Positions 33,183 to 41,345 of a DNA stretch of 64,000 nt are shown one piece after another. This DNA is from Aquibacillus salsiterrae. Lineage in GTDB: Bacteria > Bacillota > Bacilli > Bacillales > Amphibacillaceae. Below the pieces are notes generated by a model. The model had not been told where the DNA came from. It was given only the letters and a program-made list of their open reading frames with translations, and did not search any database. A program made the translations under genes and the position numbers. The stretch lies in the NCBI RefSeq assembly GCF_028416595.1, contig NZ_JAMQKC010000004.1, positions 62,001 through 126,000 on the forward strand. The letters are read 5' to 3'. How positions within the stretch are numbered: position 1 is the first letter of the stretch; every line of letters begins with the position of its first letter.

Positions 33183-33785
33183 ATGCCAAATATTAAACTA
33201 CAAGATGTTATGATTTTTGTTAATGGAACTTCTCGTTACAACAAAAATGCCTTTGATACAGTTTTAATCAAAACACTCTTACACTCGGACGAGCCTATCA
33301 CGGAAGAGTACTATGTACCAAGTGGTGTCACAGCAAACCCCGACATTTTTAAAATATTGGAGTTACAAGGATTAGAAATTACTCCTTTTAAAGCAAGTAC
33401 TCTTCTTAAAGGTACAGAGGATATCCAAGAACAAGCGTTAAACGGAAATCCTTCAGAAACACTAAGTGATGCAGCGAAATTACTTTTACTATCATTAATG
33501 GAAAAGTCTCAACTAGTTCCCGTTGCTGGCTCAAAAAATACCTACGAATTAACATACGAATATAAAATATTTCCACAACAAGGAAATGCAAACAGTTATG
33601 AATTTGAGATTCGTGTCCCATTTGATGGATTAGGTATCCATCCACAAGGTGGACGGGTAGAGGTTACTGTTGTTTTACCAAGAATGGCTGAATTGGATGG
33701 TAACCTAACAAAGGGAGTAGACGAACAAGGTGCAGAAATAAACGAGGTCCCATACCCAACGCCTAATGTGAACCGCCAATTGTAA
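33183..33785 (+). CDS. Hypothetical cytoplasmic protein, unrecognised
   Basis: A 200-residue beta-rich protein without signal peptide or membrane segment. Segments such as FEIRVPFDGLGIHPQGGRVEVTVVLP suggest a small beta-sandwich or capsid/tail-like fold, but nothing conclusive. GGAG lies nine bases before the ATG, and a strong terminator follows at 33861. It stands alone between the ImmA gene and rpn copy 3. Confidence 0.6.
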   Translation: MPNIKLQDVMIFVNGTSRYNKNAFDTVLIKTLLHSDEPITEEYYVPSGVTANPDIFKILELQGLEITPFKASTLLKGTEDIQEQALNGNPSETLSDAAKLLLLSLMEKSQLVPVAGSKNTYELTYEYKIFPQQGNANSYEFEIRVPFDGLGIHPQGGRVEVTVVLPRMAELDGNLTKGVDEQGAEINEVPYPTPNVNRQL

Positions 33786-33860
33786 CTTTTGCCTATCAAA
33801 AAGACCCTTTGTTTACCATCCGATACAATCATAAACAACCACTACAGAATTAAATAATTA

Positions 33861-33903
33861 AAGGAAAAATCCCAAATGGTTGGTCGCCCTGGGATTTTTC
33901 CTT
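33861..33903. terminator. Two-way intrinsic terminator
   Basis: AAGGAAAAATCCCA and TGGGATTTTTCCTT are exact reverse complements with a 15-base loop. Confidence 0.9.
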
Positions 33904-33980
33904 ATTTTATCATACTTTTTTCTTATGCTTAAAAAGAAAAGGAGTTTTAAATGTTAAAAACATTTGTTGACGCTTTCCCT

Positions 33981-34005
33981 GTCCGAATGGAGCACGTATT
34001 CGGAC
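33981..34005. repeat. Solitary GTCCGAAT/ATTCGGAC hairpin
   Basis: A single diverged relative of the 52-bp unit of the array at 13.3 kb: same arms, different 9-base loop. It shows that the hairpin also occurs outside arrays. Confidence 0.6.
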
Positions 34006-34100
34006 TTATGTGACCCAATTTATTTTAGAGAGAGCAATAAGAGTCCCCCATTTTTTTATTCTCCACATTTCATGGAATAAGCCTTCATTTGTCCATATGT

Positions 34101-34113
34101 GGTACCTGACACC
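34101..34113. repeat. REP-like palindrome GGTACCTGACACC
   Basis: One of a family of short palindromes with cores GGTGCCTGACACC, GGTACCTGGTACC or GGGTCTGACCC. Other copies: 4630, 5610, 9068, 25441, 35375, 35395, 35588, 37604, 39321, 39439, 39965, 40938, 41027, 42168 and 42243 (start positions approximate). They cluster at 34-42 kb and often sit at gene breakpoints. Confidence 0.75.
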
Positions 34114-34125
34114 AAGAAACCTAGC

Positions 34126-34359
34126 TTAATTTGGTATATTAACTAATTTTTTCAATTCTTCCATTGGTATTTCCGTATATTTTGCTACAAACTCAAAAGA
34201 CATTCCATCTTCTAGCAATTTTTTCGCAACAATCCTCTTTCCTTCTTTTTTGCCTTCTAATTTACCCTCAGCTTTACCTTCCTCTCTCCCCTCAGCCTTC
34301 ACTATTCTCTCAAACTCGCCCCAAGAAATTGGCATACTATCGCGATTAATATAAACCAT
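34126..34359 (-). CDS. Candidate intragenic C-terminal Rpn protein, copy 3
   Basis: AAAGGAGGG (34375-34367) seven bases before ATG 34359-34357 gives a 77-residue MVYINRDSMPISW protein lacking the nuclease. Same spacing and sequence as in the other copies. Confidence 0.55.
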   Translation of the reverse strand: MVYINRDSMPISWGEFERIVKAEGREEGKAEGKLEGKKEGKRIVAKKLLEDGMSFEFVAKYTEIPMEELKKLVNIPN

Positions 34360-35112
34360 TTCTTTTCCCTCCTTTATTTCGATTAATTGTTCTCTCAGCT
34401 TTTTTGTTAGTTCTAGTGGAATTTGTAGTAAGTAGTCAATGAAGTAGATTAATACCGAAATATACATGCGATTATATTCGTGAGGATATTTTCTTTTCTG
34501 TGACAGTATTTTCATCAATTTGATCTTAAATTGATAGCGTTTCTCCACGTCATCTTTTGTTTCATGAACGTATTTCGCTGCTAGTATCGCCATTGCAAAT
34601 GGGTTATCCGAATTAAGTAGCTCGTCTTCGCTGTAGTCACTAATTTTAAACAAATTATATTGATACGTTAACGACGTCCCATGCAGCGCATAGTGATATT
34701 CACCCTTTGTTAGAACATTGGAATTGTTCGTTAATACCGCCATTGCCACAACATCGACATTGAACTTATCATAAATATGGTAGAAATATCGAAACATTCT
34801 TTTCGAGAAATTCTCTCTTGGACTTCCCTCAATTTCAATGTGAATAATCAGCCATTTTTCTTCGCCAGTCTTAGAATATACCTTAACAATTTGGTCTGCG
34901 ATTTGTTTCCCTTTCTTTTCCTGAATAATCTCCTTAAACAATTCTTGTTCAAGAAACTCAGGCCGCTTGGAAAAATCAAGTTCTTCTGCTAAATCTGGGA
35001 TGAAAAACAAAATGAACTCCTCAAATAATTCTTGAATAATCTTTTTCCACAAGCCATCATGATCAATTACACGATAATCATTTGGTCGTTCTAATACGAT
35101 ATTTGTTAGCAT
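34126..35112 (-). CDS. Rpn family recombination-promoting nuclease, copy 3
   Basis: A 328-residue protein, about 97% identical by eye to copy 1 through the nuclease core (LIIHIEIEG, RMFRYFYHIYDKFN). It is 20 residues shorter, mainly because the EGKL repeat is contracted (one EGKL here, four in copy 1), and its last helices differ more (MSFEFVAKYTEIPMEEL). Start MLTNIVLERP at 35112 with the same AAAGGTTGTGG upstream. It is followed on the same strand side by REP palindromes and, further on, DarTG remnants. Confidence 0.85.
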   Translation of the reverse strand: MLTNIVLERPNDYRVIDHDGLWKKIIQELFEEFILFFIPDLAEELDFSKRPEFLEQELFKEIIQEKKGKQIADQIVKVYSKTGEEKWLIIHIEIEGSPRENFSKRMFRYFYHIYDKFNVDVVAMAVLTNNSNVLTKGEYHYALHGTSLTYQYNLFKISDYSEDELLNSDNPFAMAILAAKYVHETKDDVEKRYQFKIKLMKILSQKRKYPHEYNRMYISVLIYFIDYLLQIPLELTKKLREQLIEIKEGKEMVYINRDSMPISWGEFERIVKAEGREEGKAEGKLEGKKEGKRIVAKKLLEDGMSFEFVAKYTEIPMEELKKLVNIPN

Positions 35113-35145
35113 TATTTTACCACAACCTTTACTTTTTGATAACAT

Positions 35146-35571
35146 GATTATATCACAATCAAGAACAAATGTTCTATATTAATTTTTCCTTTCTTGGTGT
35201 TTGGCGGTAGATTAAAAAATATAACAAACAACGTCTTTTATCTCGTTGGTTCAATTAACGATTGATGAAGGTATGGAAACTAGATTCGTTTTAAACTAGA
35301 GGAAAAGGTGAGAGATATGCGCTTCAAAATTCGGTCAATTACGGTCTAGACTTATCATATTTAACTCACTTTTTGGGTACCTGTACCCATTTGTGGTGCC
35401 TGACACCAAACCGATTAGACAATTGTTAGAAAAAGTAAAAGAAATGATAATCCGGGGTGTCACTGTGACCAAACCTTAAAGAAAAGCCTCGCAGAGTTTT
35501 CTCTCCACAAGGCTTCTTATAAATTAATAAACTATTTAATTTCTTCTGTCTTTATCACACAGACAAATATC
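35146..35571. other. Intergenic with palindromic repeats
   Basis: No gene seen. It holds GGGTACCTGTACCC (35375), GGTGCCTGACACC (35395), a GTCACTGTGACC palindrome (35459) and an AAGCCT/AGGCTT hairpin (35484-35515) related to the ones at 41117 and 41603. Confidence 0.55.
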
Positions 35572-35925
35572 TCATTTTGTCCTTTTTGGGTACCAGGTAC
35601 CATAGCTCAAATGCTTAATTTCTCTGACTAAATCACCTAATCCTAATTCAATATCTTCCATCCTTGATTTTTGTCGCCAATGCCTTTTCGTTGGAAAGTT
35701 GATAATATATTTAGGGTTCAGCATCGATTCAGTTGAAACAGTAAAAACTTTACCAGCTTGTATTTCTTGTAAACGGCATACTTTTAGGTATTCTTTAAAA
35801 TTATCCGGGTATGCTTGTTTAAACTGTAAAGCAATACCTTTTCCCATTATTCCAACACAATTAACCGTATTCACTAACGCTTCCACCCGCGCTTCTAAAA
35901 GGTTACCATTCCTCACTTTAATCAA
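35572..35925 (-). pseudogene. darG: DarG macrodomain antitoxin, truncated
   Basis: Begins (TTG start, AAGGAGG upstream) MIKVRNGNLLEARVEALVNTVNCVGIMGKGIALQFKQAYP, the DarG macrodomain that removes ADP-ribose from DNA. The normal continuation after VREIK (IPPLGCG loop and C-terminal domain) is missing: the frame runs into the REP palindrome GGTACCTGGTACC and ends within a few codons. About 110 of some 350 residues remain. Confidence 0.82.
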
Positions 35926-35939
35926 CTACTGCACCTCCT

Positions 35940-36241
35940 TTAAAAATACCAACGATCCAATATTTTGACACTAGTATCTAAGCCATTATCCCAAAATAAA
36001 ATGGTACATAGTCATGTAAATTACCAAATGGTGGTACAGGAATTAGAGTAGCTGATCTTCGAGTTTGAATTTCATTTTGAGCAATATCCTTGTAATGAAG
36101 TCCGTGTACTTTCATTAGATTATTAGAATAGAGTCCTTTATTCTTAAGAATTGATTCAAAATTACTAATATGGGTAAAGTGGTATAGATAGCGATTAAGA
36201 TAAGTCATAAATTTATCCTTCAGTTTAAAATATACGAACAT
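35940..36241 (-). pseudogene. darT: DarT DNA ADP-ribosyltransferase toxin, internally deleted
   Basis: The N-terminus YLYHFTHISNFESILKNKG and IQTRRSATLIPVPPFGNLHDYVPFYFG are characteristic of DarT, which ADP-ribosylates thymidine in single-stranded DNA. After FYFG the frame breaks. The last codons before darG read VKILDRWYF in another frame, the typical DarT end. So about 120 central residues, including the catalytic Glu region, are deleted. Toxin and antitoxin are both dead. Confidence 0.8.
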
Positions 36242-36298
36242 ATATTCCTGCTTAATTATGCCACATTATTATTACATTGTAAATAAAGTTCACTATAA

Positions 36299-36650
36299 GA
36301 GCGTGTTCAAAAAGCCCTATAATTTTATAAAAAAGAAAAATGCACCTCAGCTAAATATGGTAAAATGGAAGTGGCTAAACAACCAAAAATACCAATTTGC
36401 GAGGTGCATTTTCATGGAATTTCAATTGGAACTAATTCCTTTCCACTATTATAACACACTCGGGTTTGATGTTGAACTGATAGATTACATAGATCATGTA
36501 GACGATTCCACTGTATTAGAGAAAAGCAAACCACTTTATAAGGACGGCGGTCGTCCTCCTGTGGATCCGAGGGTATACTTTCGGATGCATTATTTGTATT
36601 TTACTTGCCCAGAAGTTACGTCTTTTCGAGAATTATGCAGACAGCTCGTA
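36299..36650 (+). mobile_element. IS1182-type insertion sequence, left end fragment
   Basis: A left-end-like GAGCGTGTTCAAAAAGC at 36299 is followed by a transposase start at 36414: MEFQLELIPFHYYNTLGFDV, YKDGGRPPVDPRVYFRMHYLYF, FRELCRQL. This is the N-terminus of IS1182-family transposases. The element stops abruptly near 36650, where a zeta-toxin-like sequence begins. GAGGTTGTTCAAAAAGC at 38285 may be another IS end. Confidence 0.75.
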
Positions 36651-37090
36651 GACCGGAGTCCAAAAGAGTTACAGCGGGCAAAGAAGTGATTAAATCCGTT
36701 CATGCGTATATCAAAGAGGGAAAAGATTTTTCCATCGAGACAACTCTTGCCGGGAAAAACGCCATCAGGCAAATACAAAAAGCGAAAAAGATGGGCTATG
36801 AAGTAACCATGTTCTACGTTGCACTCAGTAATGTCAACCAAAATATCGAACGGGCTGCGCTGCGAGTTAAAAATGGTGGTCATCACATCCCAACAGAAGA
36901 TATCATTAGAAGAAACAAAACTTCTTTTCAACACCTTTATGACTATGCAGCTATCATTGATAATTTAGTTGATAACAGCGAAGATGATGGTGATAGGGTA
37001 CTCGAAATAAATAATGGTATTGTTACTTATGAATCAAGTAACCTCCCTGATTGGACACTACCAGTATGGGAACAATTCAAAAAGAAATAA
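36650..37090 (+). pseudogene. Zeta-toxin-like kinase, N-terminus lost
   Basis: Reads PESKRVTAGKEVIKSVHAYIK then FSIETTLAGKNAIRQIQKAKK and GYEVTMFYVALSNVNQNIERAALRVKNGGHHIPTEDII, matching the COG4185 zeta-like ATPases. The Walker A P-loop that should precede this is gone, replaced by IS1182 sequence. Without it the kinase cannot bind ATP. A good terminator follows. Confidence 0.8.
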
Positions 37091-37108
37091 ATAACCAATA
37101 CCATAATA

Positions 37109-37140
37109 AAAACCGATTTTTTAAGATAATCGGTTTTTTT
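37109..37140 (+). terminator. Intrinsic terminator
   Basis: AAACCGATT pairs with AATCGGTTT and is followed by T, directly after the zeta-like remnant. Confidence 0.85.
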
Positions 37141-37308
37141 ACTGTTAATTGAACAACTGTCCGATGAGATACACATAGTTTATTTAGAGTAGTGATTGGT
37201 TTAATCGCTACTGATACAAAAACACCCTGTAGCGCATGTGCTGCCACTCGCAAAAAAATAGAAATCATCCTCTGGTGATCTCTATTTAAGCTGTTTGGTT
37301 ATAGCGCA

Positions 37309-37547
37309 CTAAAAATATGGTTCCCCGTTATTGCGAAAGCTCATTTTAAAAAGAATGTCGTCAAAAGTGACAGATGAAAACTCATTATTGTATTCTTTGA
37401 ATAGTAATTTAAGTCTACTAATGCGTTGTTTATGATCCTTTTTTGGTAAAACAAGCTTAAGAAATGCTATTAAGGTAAATAATCTTCCATTACTTATATG
37501 GCTCTGTGGAATACCTAATATATTACCGATTAGAAACCCATTTATTT
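37309..37547 (-). pseudogene. 3' fragment of an unrecognised gene
   Basis: A minus-strand frame without start reads NGFLIGNILGIPQSHISNG, then KLVLPKKDHKQRISRLKLLF and FDDILFKMSFRNNGEPYF before a stop. It looks like genuine protein sequence of about 75 residues, cut off at the 68-bp repeat that begins at 37550. Family not recognised. Confidence 0.5.
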
Positions 37548-37549
37548 AA

Positions 37550-37617
37550 TATTCTAATCAAGTGTCCACTTCTAAAAGACAAAACACCATTTTGTCTTTT
37601 TTAGGTACCTGGTACCG
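37550..37617. repeat. 68-bp direct repeat, left copy
   Basis: Identical to 42189-42256 as far as I can read. Contains GACAAAACACCATTTTGTC (a hairpin) and ends in GGTACCTGGTACC. Confidence 0.85.
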
Positions 37618-37734
37618 ACTCTTAAGATATAAACGTAATCAAAAGAGGAAATATTAGAATAGTTAAGCCGTTTCTTTGAATTCATGGTGTGTGGTATTAT
37701 GTTTATATAAGTTATTTTATACGGCGGTGATAGT

Positions 37735-38001
37735 ATGGGGAAAGTTCAATCTTCAGAGGAGCTTATGAAGTATATCAATGAAATGAATAGTGATAACTCA
37801 GTTGTCCAGTTTTCTATTCCTGGTAAGGGTAAGTTTACTCTTGTTTTACAAGAAGAGGATGAACAGTCAATAAAATCAGATGTTGAGAAGAATCCTCAAC
37901 TTGAACGTATGTTTAAAGAAAGTGAAGAACAATACAAAAAAGGACTAGGAATTTCAACCGCAGACCTCTTAAAATCATTTTCAGAGAAGGATTTCATGTA
38001 A
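37735..38001 (+). CDS. Antitoxin of a ParE/RelE-type module
   Basis: An 88-residue protein, acidic in the middle (LQEEDEQSIKSDVEKNPQLERMF), ending KSFSEKDFM. It overlaps the toxin start by one base (TAATG). Position and size identify it as an antitoxin; the N-terminal half (EELMKYINEMNSD and a strand pair) may be the DNA-binding part. GGCGGTGAT precedes the start. A typical -10 (TATTAT/TATAAG region near 37695-37705) is plausible. Confidence 0.7.
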   Translation: MGKVQSSEELMKYINEMNSDNSVVQFSIPGKGKFTLVLQEEDEQSIKSDVEKNPQLERMFKESEEQYKKGLGISTADLLKSFSEKDFM

Positions 38002-38285
38002 TGTCTCGTAATATTACATGGACACCAATTGTAAGGGAAAAGCTTATTGAATTTAGGAGTGAAAGATTTACGCCGGTAGAAACACTCGATTTTATTTCCC
38101 AAGTCGTATTAGAAACAGAGGATGTTTTGAAAAATCCTGTGATCGGGAAGAATTATACTGAGGAATTTGGAAAATATAAAGGAATATCTCGAATTGTAGT
38201 AAGGAAGTTTCAATTTTATTTTAAACAAGACGACAATGATGTAATTGTTATTGCGGTATTGTTTCCAGGTGAAAATAAATATTAG
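38001..38285 (+). CDS. ParE/RelE-superfamily toxin
   Basis: A 94-residue protein: WTPIVREKLIEFRSERFTPVETLDFISQVVLETEDVL, then IGKNYTEEFGKYKGISRIVVRKFQFYFKQDDNDVIVIAVLFPGEN. The helical hairpin plus IV-x-KF-x-x-YF strand pattern fits ParE-type toxins. Intact with its antitoxin, it is the only complete type II module in the 34-42 kb zone. Confidence 0.8.
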   Translation: MSRNITWTPIVREKLIEFRSERFTPVETLDFISQVVLETEDVLKNPVIGKNYTEEFGKYKGISRIVVRKFQFYFKQDDNDVIVIAVLFPGENKY

Positions 38286-38678
38286 AGGTTGTTCAAAAAG
38301 CACCCAAACAACAAAAAATTCAGCCCAGCAATGTCCACCTGAATTTCCATAAATGGAAATTAAAGTAAATTTATTTTGATGTAGTGTAATTAACTGAATA
38401 TTCGCTAATATTATGCCAAAAAAAGGGCATACTTCCCCCTTAGACATAAATAGCTTTTTTAAAAATTAACTATCAGATTTGGATGGAAACTAGACAGTTA
38501 ACTCTTGGTCACAGTGACGCCCCGAAAGAGTTGCGAGTTCAAAGAATAATAAGAAGGATGGAAATTTTATTATAGAGCTGTTTAACTGAAACCTTGAAAA
38601 CAATGTTTATCATTAATTTAGTAAACAAATGGAATTCACTAACTTAAATTTGTTATAATTTAGCTGAGGTGATGTTAA
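38286..38678. other. Intergenic with IS-end-like sequence
   Basis: GAGGTTGTTCAAAAAGC at 38285 resembles the IS end at 36299. GGTCACAGTGACGCCCC at 38506 belongs to the GTCACTGTGACC repeat family. No gene is supported. Confidence 0.45.
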
Positions 38679-38951
38679 GTGAACACTTTAAGTGAAGATG
38701 CTAAACAAGAATTATTTAATGCATTAAATGGAAAGCAGTCTGGGGTCTTTGTTGTAGATGGTAAATTAGTCTCCATTGAAGTTGAAAATAATGATTCACA
38801 TAATGATTTACCACAGGAAGATTTATCCCAAGAGATTGAAGGTTATCCTGAGTTAAAAGAGTCATTGACAAGGTATTTAGATAACCCAGGTATGAAGCGA
38901 TACACCGGAAGTGAACTGAAAGCTAAGCGTAATGAAAAAAGAAAATTATAA
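38679..38951 (+). CDS. Orphan antitoxin-like protein
   Basis: A 90-residue protein from a GTG start (GAGGTGAT eight bases upstream). It is acidic, with GVFVVDGKLVSIEVEN near the N-terminus and MKRYTGSELKAKRNEKRKL at the end. Size and the overlapping start of a toxin-like frame at 38932 identify it as the antitoxin of a module whose toxin has been cut away. Confidence 0.6.
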   Translation: MNTLSEDAKQELFNALNGKQSGVFVVDGKLVSIEVENNDSHNDLPQEDLSQEIEGYPELKESLTRYLDNPGMKRYTGSELKAKRNEKRKL

Positions 38952-38985
38952 GGGATATAAAGTCCTTTTTACTGAATTTGAATTA
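38932..38985 (+). pseudogene. Toxin N-terminal stub
   Basis: Overlapping the antitoxin end, ATG at 38932 opens MKKENYKGYKVLFTEFE, a RelE-like first strand, and then runs into antisense ISLre2 sequence and stops. The remainder of the toxin is lost. Confidence 0.5.
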
Positions 38986-38999
38986 TGCTTAATTTGGGA

Positions 39000-39318
39000 A
39001 TCGTTTGCTGAAGGTATGCGATATTGTTTCTTGTTGCTTCTCCAACATGCTTTGTAAGCTTTTCTACGAAGTGTTTCGGTGGCTTCTCTTGCTCTTTTTT
39101 ATCATCCATTTCTATGACCTGTTCTAGTCTTCCCTGGAGTGTTTTAATGTCCAAGTTCTTTCAGAGCGACCATGATATCACTAAACTTCTCCAGGCCTAC
39201 TTCGCTCCAACTTCGGCCATTTTTCAATCGTTTAGCGAAGACACTCATTGTTCCCTCTGCGCTTCTCATCGGACGGAATCCCTCCGTATCAGTTCCCTTT
39301 TCTCTAAGCTTTTCTTTT
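39000..39318 (-). pseudogene. ISLre2/UPF0236 transposase, C-terminal fragment
   Basis: Minus-strand frames read FRPMRSAEGTMSVFAKRLKNG and, after one frameshift, DIKTLQGRLEQVIEMDDKK and PPKHFVEKLTKHVGEATRNN, the typical end of ISLre2-family transposases. The upstream edge coincides with the palindrome GGTACCTGGTACC at 39321. Confidence 0.8.
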
Positions 39319-39451
39319 TAGGTACCTGGTACCGATTCTGTGCTGCCACTCGCAAAAGGGGACTGTCATTTATCATGACAGTCCCCCATTTTCTTTATTT
39401 CCACGTTACACGGAATAAACACTCATTTGTCCATTTGTGGTGCCTGACACC

Positions 39452-39584
39452 AAGACCTTCCAAAAAAAGTGAGCTTCATTGGCTAACTGAACAAGACATC
39501 AATGAAATATGTAAGAGAGTTTTTAATATAGCTAATTATAATATTAACTACGACAATTCATTTATGACAATACAAGTAAATTAG
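39452..39584 (+). pseudogene. 3' fragment of an unrecognised gene
   Basis: Frame KKSELHWLTEQDINEICKRV, then FNIANYNINYDNSFMTIQVN and stop. It starts immediately after GGTGCCTGACACC (39439-39451), so it is probably another gene cut at a palindrome. No family recognised. Confidence 0.4.
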
Positions 39585-39587
39585 TGT

Positions 39588-39616
39588 TTGACAGAAATGT
39601 ATGAACTTGTTATCAT
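39588..39616 (+). promoter_or_regulatory. Strong sigma-A promoter of a small RNA
   Basis: TTGACA (39588) and TATCAT (39611) with exactly 17 bases between, and no ORF downstream. Confidence 0.8.
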
Positions 39617-39622
39617 GAATTT

Positions 39623-39757
39623 AAGGAAGGGTAACTGAAGTGTAAATCCAGCCTTATATAAAACTTGATTAGTGTGGAAGGGCAGTATTATACTTAAGAC
39701 CAGCCACAGGTAACCTGAATGAAGAGATTAATTTTTAATTACAGTTAATCTCTTTTT
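39623..39757 (+). ncRNA. Candidate small RNA 1 with two GGAAGGG...CCAGCC motifs
   Basis: About 135 bases from the promoter above to the terminator AGAGATTAA/TTAATCTCT followed by five T. It contains GGAAGGG...AATCCAGCC and then GTGGAAGGG...ACCAGCCAC, AGG, CCTGAAT. The second motif closes with a GTGG/CCAC stem. No ribosome site or ORF is visible. I do not recognise the family. Confidence 0.6.
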
Positions 39758-39805
39758 ATATTAACTTAAATGAATAATTAAATAGTTGAAATATATAATA
39801 GTAAT

Positions 39806-39897
39806 AAGGGAAATGTAGTGGAAGGGTTGCTTTAAGCGTAAAACCAGCCACATGATCCCCTGAATCAGACTTCTACCCAACCGGTGGAGGTCTTTTT
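39806..39897 (+). ncRNA. Candidate small RNA 2, same motif
   Basis: A TATAAT box at 39794 is followed by GTGGAAGGG...ACCAGCCAC and CCCCTGAATCAGA, then the terminator GACTTCTACC/GGTGGAGGTC and five T. The motif matches RNA 1 in its fixed parts, while the inner stem differs (TTGCTTTAAGCG here), so the helix is kept with different bases. The -35 box is weak. Confidence 0.55.
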
Positions 39898-40104
39898 CGT
39901 TTCTATCCCATGTGTTCAAATGTTTATACTCTCACAAAATTAGCCAAGAGAATGGTACATATGTGGTGTCTGACACCATAGCGCCTGGGTAAGGGTGTTG
40001 CCCAACCAGAAAAAAAGGACCATTGTATATTATAAGGAGTCCTATTGATCAAATAATTCCAAGCATTTTATCGGATATATGTATATGTTCTGGTTAATAT
40101 AATT

Positions 40105-40640
40105 TTATAAGGCACGATACAGTTGAACATACACGTCCTCCTGAATCACCTTGAAGTCAAATCGTTCATAAAACCCAATGAAGCTGGGGTGGTTTTCACA
40201 TTCAATAAGTACAAACCTTCCACCAAGCTTATCAAACAATTCATAAATGAGTTCGATACAGTTTTTAACTAATTCTTGTCCAGATATGTATTCTGTGTAA
40301 TCATCACTTTTTCCTAATTGCCCAATTAAGTAACCTATTGCTTGATCAGCATTTTTGTTGCTTGTTACTTTTTTTCTTAGCGACTTGGATACTGCATCGT
40401 TAAAAGTGATGGATTTCATTGTAATGGTAAAATAACCAAGTATAGCAATTACATCATCATTCGCCAATTGGTCTTCATCCAAAAATACATAAGTACGACC
40501 TATGTTTTTATATTCAAATTCAATGGCTTTGGAGCGAAGGAAATCTTGGACATCCCTATTTCACCTTACAATCAAATTCGGAAACAGCAGGAATAACTCT
40601 GTCTAGACCTGCTAGTTCCAATAATGTTCTTAATGAGAAT
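40105..40640 (-). pseudogene. GNAT-fold toxin, frameshifted
   Basis: The 3' part (DVIAILGYFTITMKSITFND, YLIGQLGKSDDYTEYISGQELV, FVLIECENHPSFIGFYERFDF) is a GNAT acetyltransferase of the toxin type. Its true start region (SLRTLLELAGLDRVIPAVSEFDCKVK) lies upstream in another frame, ending in a stop near 40566; DVQDFLRSKAIEFEYKNIGRTY then resumes. So at least one frameshift inactivates it. It follows an intact small antitoxin gene. Confidence 0.7.
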
Positions 40641-40797
40641 ATAGTCTTTTTAATAATTCTTCGCTTCTTTCAATATTCTTCAATACCCCTGTTTTTTTAA
40701 CAGGTTGGCTACTTTGAGACTCTAATACGTCAACAAGACGTTTGGCAGCCTCGTCTGATTGGATTTCAATCGGCTTTTCAAAAGAAGATGTAGCCAT
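40630..40797 (-). CDS. Antitoxin of the GNAT-toxin module
   Basis: A 55-residue protein, MATSSFEKPIEIQSDEAAKR and a helical rest, ending just where the GNAT toxin reading begins. Such short antitoxins directly precede GNAT toxins of this type. AGAGGTGATAGG lies before the start. Confidence 0.65.
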   Translation of the reverse strand: MATSSFEKPIEIQSDEAAKRLVDVLESQSSQPVKKTGVLKNIERSEELLKRLYSH

Positions 40798-40857
40798 ACC
40801 TATCACCTCTTATACCTATTATATGTCATTTCTCTAAAAAAATAAATGGTCCGTTCA

Positions 40858-41060
40858 GCTATTTCGTTCAAAGGCTGCATTTGTGATGCCTAGACACCAG
40901 ATTCCTACGTAGGTGGAATTATTGTTAATTTGTCTTTCGACAGGGTCAGGCACCTATGTTGGCCCCTATGTTTTCCTATTATACGCTGACACCAAGACTC
41001 CCTAGCCAAGAGAATGGTACATATGTGGTGCCTGACACCAAGACCCAGAACATACGCTCT
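40858..41060. repeat. Cluster of REP-like palindromes
   Basis: Contains CGACAGGGTCAGGCACC (40938), GCTGACACC (40985) and TAGCCAAGAGAATGGTACAT leading to GGTGCCTGACACC (41005-41039); the last string also occurs at 39945-39977 with GGTGTCTGACACC. No gene is visible in this interval. Confidence 0.6.
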
Positions 41061-41257
41061 ATACATGAATATAATATATGCTTATAAGAGCAATTGTTCC
41101 TTTTTTTAAAAAGAAGGCCTGCAGAGATTTCTCTCCACAGAGCTTTCCTTGATAGTTCGACATATTTCGGACGTCACTGTGAGCATACCTACAGACACCA
41201 AAACCAAAACCTAAATATTTCCCTTCCCTTTTCATCAGGAATATTATTATGTATAAT

Positions 41258-41345
41258 AGGAATATAATAAAAGGTGAAGTGCTACTAACACTTCACCCTG
41301 CAACTTCTACCGTAAGGGTGGTAGTTGTCTATGTTTATCTATTTT
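41258..41345 (+). ncRNA. Candidate antisense RNA, tail to tail with a small toxin gene
   Basis: Preceded by TATAAT at 41252. The transcript would fold GGTGAAGTG/CACTTCACC, then end at CAACTTCTACC/GGTGGTAGTTG (41301-41327) and a T-rich stretch. It is complementary to the 3' untranslated part of the small ORF mRNA that converges from 41485. The -35 box is weak. Confidence 0.5.

Noticed and set aside
38109-38447. 112-codon minus-strand ORF over the ParE-type toxin
   Set aside because: Antisense to a well-supported toxin gene and partly in IS-end-like sequence; the composition is that of a shadow frame.
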